The notes under the pieces: generated by a model
The model's database searches: none
What the model was told of the DNA's origin: nothing
What the model saw: only the letters and a program-made list of their open reading frames with translations
NCBI GenBank assembly: GCA_964370795.1
Contig: CAYJME010000199.1
Coordinates: 1 to 6,066, forward strand
Origin: JAHFOW01 sp964370795
GTDB taxonomy: Bacteria; Planctomycetota; Brocadiia; Brocadiales; Brocadiaceae
DNA: 6,066 nucleotides
Direction of reading: 5' to 3'
Position numbers and translations under genes: made by a program
Part shown: positions 4,749-6,066 of the stretch, one piece after another
Layout of the letters: each line of letters begins with the position of its first letter
Position numbering within the stretch: position 1 is the first letter of the stretch

Positions 4749-4762
4749 GACAAACTTTTGTC
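4749..4762. repeat. Perfect short palindrome GACAAA-CT-TTTGTC
   Basis: Two 6-bp arms flank two bases. The loop is too small for a good RNA hairpin, so if functional it is more likely a DNA site. It lies between icd and mdh. Confidence 0.4.
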
Positions 4763-4793
4763 ATTTTAACATGAATGATTTTTATTTGTGAGC

Positions 4794-4810
4794 ATTCGTG
4801 ACAATTCGTG
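4794..4810. repeat. ATTCGTG direct repeat
   Basis: ATTCGTG occurs twice (4794-4800 and 4804-4810), ten bases apart, just beyond the icd stop. The ATTCGTGGC string resembles dispersed repeats recalled from other genomes. No role is evident. Confidence 0.4.
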
Positions 4811-4821
4811 GCTTACACACA

Positions 4822-6057
4822 TTAATCCATGTGTTTTATTATCTCATCCGCAAACTCAGAGCATTTAACCAGCCTCGCTCCTTTCATCTGCCGTTCGAGA
4901 TCATAGGTGACCGTCTTCTTCTGAATGGTCTTTTCCAATGCCTTTACAATCATGCGCGCGGCGTCATCCCACCCCATGTGTTCGAGCATCATAACGCCCG
5001 AAAGAATGACGGAGCCCGGATTTACCTTGTCCAGTCCTGCATACTTGGGCGCAGTGCCGTGGGTTGCCTCAAACACGGCTGCTTCATCGCCAATATTCGC
5101 TCCCGGCGCCATGCCAAGACCGCCTACCTGCGCAGCGCAGGCATCGGAGATATAATCGCCATTGAGATTTGGAGTGGCAATCACATCGTATTCCTCCGGT
5201 CTGAGAAGCACCTGCTGAAACATGGCGTCCGCAATACGGTCTTTTAAAACAATCCTGTCTTTGGGCGCTACGCCGTTATGCTTTTCAAAAACCTCATCTT
5301 CTGTCACCACGGCCTGAGTGAATTCCTCTTTTGCGAGTGCATATCCCCATTCGCGGAAGGCGCCTTCGGTAAATTTCATGATATTTCCTTTGTGCATGAG
5401 GGTAACGCTCTTCCGGCCTTTATCTATTGCATATTGTATGGCACGGCGAATTAACCTTTTTGAGCCGGTTACGCTCATAGGCTTGATACCAATACCGGAA
5501 TCCTCACGTACTTTTTTACCAAATTCATTTTTCAAAAAGGCGATAATCTTTTTTGCCTCAGCAGAACCCTCTTTGTATTCAATCCCTGCATATACATCTT
5601 CGGTATTTTCACGGAAAATGATTACATTCAATTTTTCGGGTGATTTTACCGGGCTGGGCACGCCGTCAAAGTATCGCACCGGACGTACACAAGCGTATAA
5701 ATCGAGTTCCTGTCTTAACGTTACATTCAAACTCCGGATGCCGCCGCCAACGGGTGTGGTTAACGGTCCCTTAATGGCTACTTTATATTTCTTTATGGCG
5801 TCCAGGGTGTCTCTGGGCAACCATTCTCCATATGCTTTAAATGCGGTTTCACCGGCAAAGACCTCCAGCCAATGAACCCGTTTCCTGTTGTTATATGTCT
5901 TGCTTACCGCAGCGTCAAATACCCTTACCGATGCATTCCAGATATCAGTACCCGTACCGTCTCCCTTGATAAATGGGATGATTGGGTCGTCAGGGATAAT
6001 CAGCCGGTTCTTTTCTATTTCTATTGCTGTGCCACTCGTTGAACTGTTCTTTGCCAT
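4822..6057 (-). CDS. icd: Isocitrate dehydrogenase, NADP-dependent
   Basis: It converts isocitrate and NADP+ to 2-oxoglutarate, CO2 and NADPH in the cytosol. The protein aligns almost end to end with E. coli Icd (411 versus 416 residues). Numbered from the chosen ATG, IPFIKGDGTG (27-36) opens the fold. KGPLTTPVGGGIRSLNVTLRQ (96-116) holds the substrate residues S109, N111 and R115, with S109 at the position E. coli phosphorylates (S113). R125, R149 and Y156 in the RENTEDVYAG block follow, then HKGNIMKFTEGAF with the catalytic lysine and LNGDYISD with a metal aspartate. The cofactor loop HGTAPKYAG and VTYDLER keep the K, Y, Y and R residues that select NADP. The ATG at 6057 gives a family-like N terminus. 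An in-frame TTG at 6063 or a start beyond the window remains possible, since no Shine-Dalgarno is visible in the nine remaining bases. Confidence 0.97.
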   Translation of the reverse strand: MAKNSSTSGTAIEIEKNRLIIPDDPIIPFIKGDGTGTDIWNASVRVFDAAVSKTYNNRKRVHWLEVFAGETAFKAYGEWLPRDTLDAIKKYKVAIKGPLTTPVGGGIRSLNVTLRQELDLYACVRPVRYFDGVPSPVKSPEKLNVIIFRENTEDVYAGIEYKEGSAEAKKIIAFLKNEFGKKVREDSGIGIKPMSVTGSKRLIRRAIQYAIDKGRKSVTLMHKGNIMKFTEGAFREWGYALAKEEFTQAVVTEDEVFEKHNGVAPKDRIVLKDRIADAMFQQVLLRPEEYDVIATPNLNGDYISDACAAQVGGLGMAPGANIGDEAAVFEATHGTAPKYAGLDKVNPGSVILSGVMMLEHMGWDDAARMIVKALEKTIQKKTVTYDLERQMKGARLVKCSEFADEIIKHMD

Positions 6058-6066
6058 GGGCAACGT

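Noticed and set aside
5318..5875. A 185-codon open frame on the plus strand inside icd
   Set aside because: It lies fully antisense to a near-complete match to isocitrate dehydrogenase, and its translation has no recognisable family features. It is a by-product of icd codon use.
6058..6063. TTG at 6063 as the icd start
   Set aside because: The ATG at 6057 gives a family-like N terminus. TTG adds only two residues and has no visible ribosome-binding site, though the region upstream is cut off.

Overview
The window is a 6,066-base piece of a bacterial chromosome of moderate, slightly AT-leaning composition. It has two blocks of genes that converge on a repeat-rich gap. The intergenic DNA is loaded with short dispersed palindromes, the small antitoxin-like protein ends in RRLSHGAV, and ordinary housekeeping genes sit beside a decayed toxin-antitoxin-like pair. 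This mix resembles anammox-type Planctomycetota (Brocadiales) or another environmental anaerobe. That assignment is an impression from pattern memory, not a proven placement.

Left block, plus strand. After the last 17 codons of an unidentified gene (to 56) comes a two-gene module (110-620). Its first product is an 81-residue protein resembling Rv0078B-type antitoxins. Its second is a nucleotidyltransferase-fold protein that overlaps the first by 14 bases, carries a fourfold 9-bp tandem repeat inside its active-site motif, and stops before the expected third catalytic acidic residue. Next come a pterin-4a-carbinolamine dehydratase (643-972), orotate phosphoribosyltransferase pyrE (1106-1678), an unaccompanied succinate dehydrogenase membrane-anchor subunit of SdhD type (1703-2068), and a CrtF/COMT-like SAM-dependent methyltransferase (2121-3149). 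pyrE, sdhD and the methyltransferase are close enough (24 and 52 bases apart) to share a transcript.

Central gap, 3150-3674. No gene is visible. The gap holds a patchwork of palindromic elements: a nested 72-nt hairpin that begins inside the methyltransferase coding region, a degenerate CCCCCTTT repeat, a 113-bp MITE-like element with 9-bp terminal inverted repeats, a related half-element with compensatory stem changes, and a dispersed repeat containing GAAGCAATC.

Right block, minus strand. NADP-type isocitrate dehydrogenase icd (4822-6057) lies upstream of malate dehydrogenase mdh (3675-4610), 211 bases apart. The spacer between them holds a second, inverted copy of the GAAGCAATC repeat, so mdh is bracketed by inverted copies. 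With the SdhD-like subunit, three proteins of the window belong to the TCA cycle or its reductive version, but the succinate dehydrogenase catalytic subunits are not here.

Nothing seen amounts to a clearly new defence or metabolic system. The most unusual items are the repeat-expanded, truncated nucleotidyltransferase module and the covarying palindromic repeats in the convergent gap.
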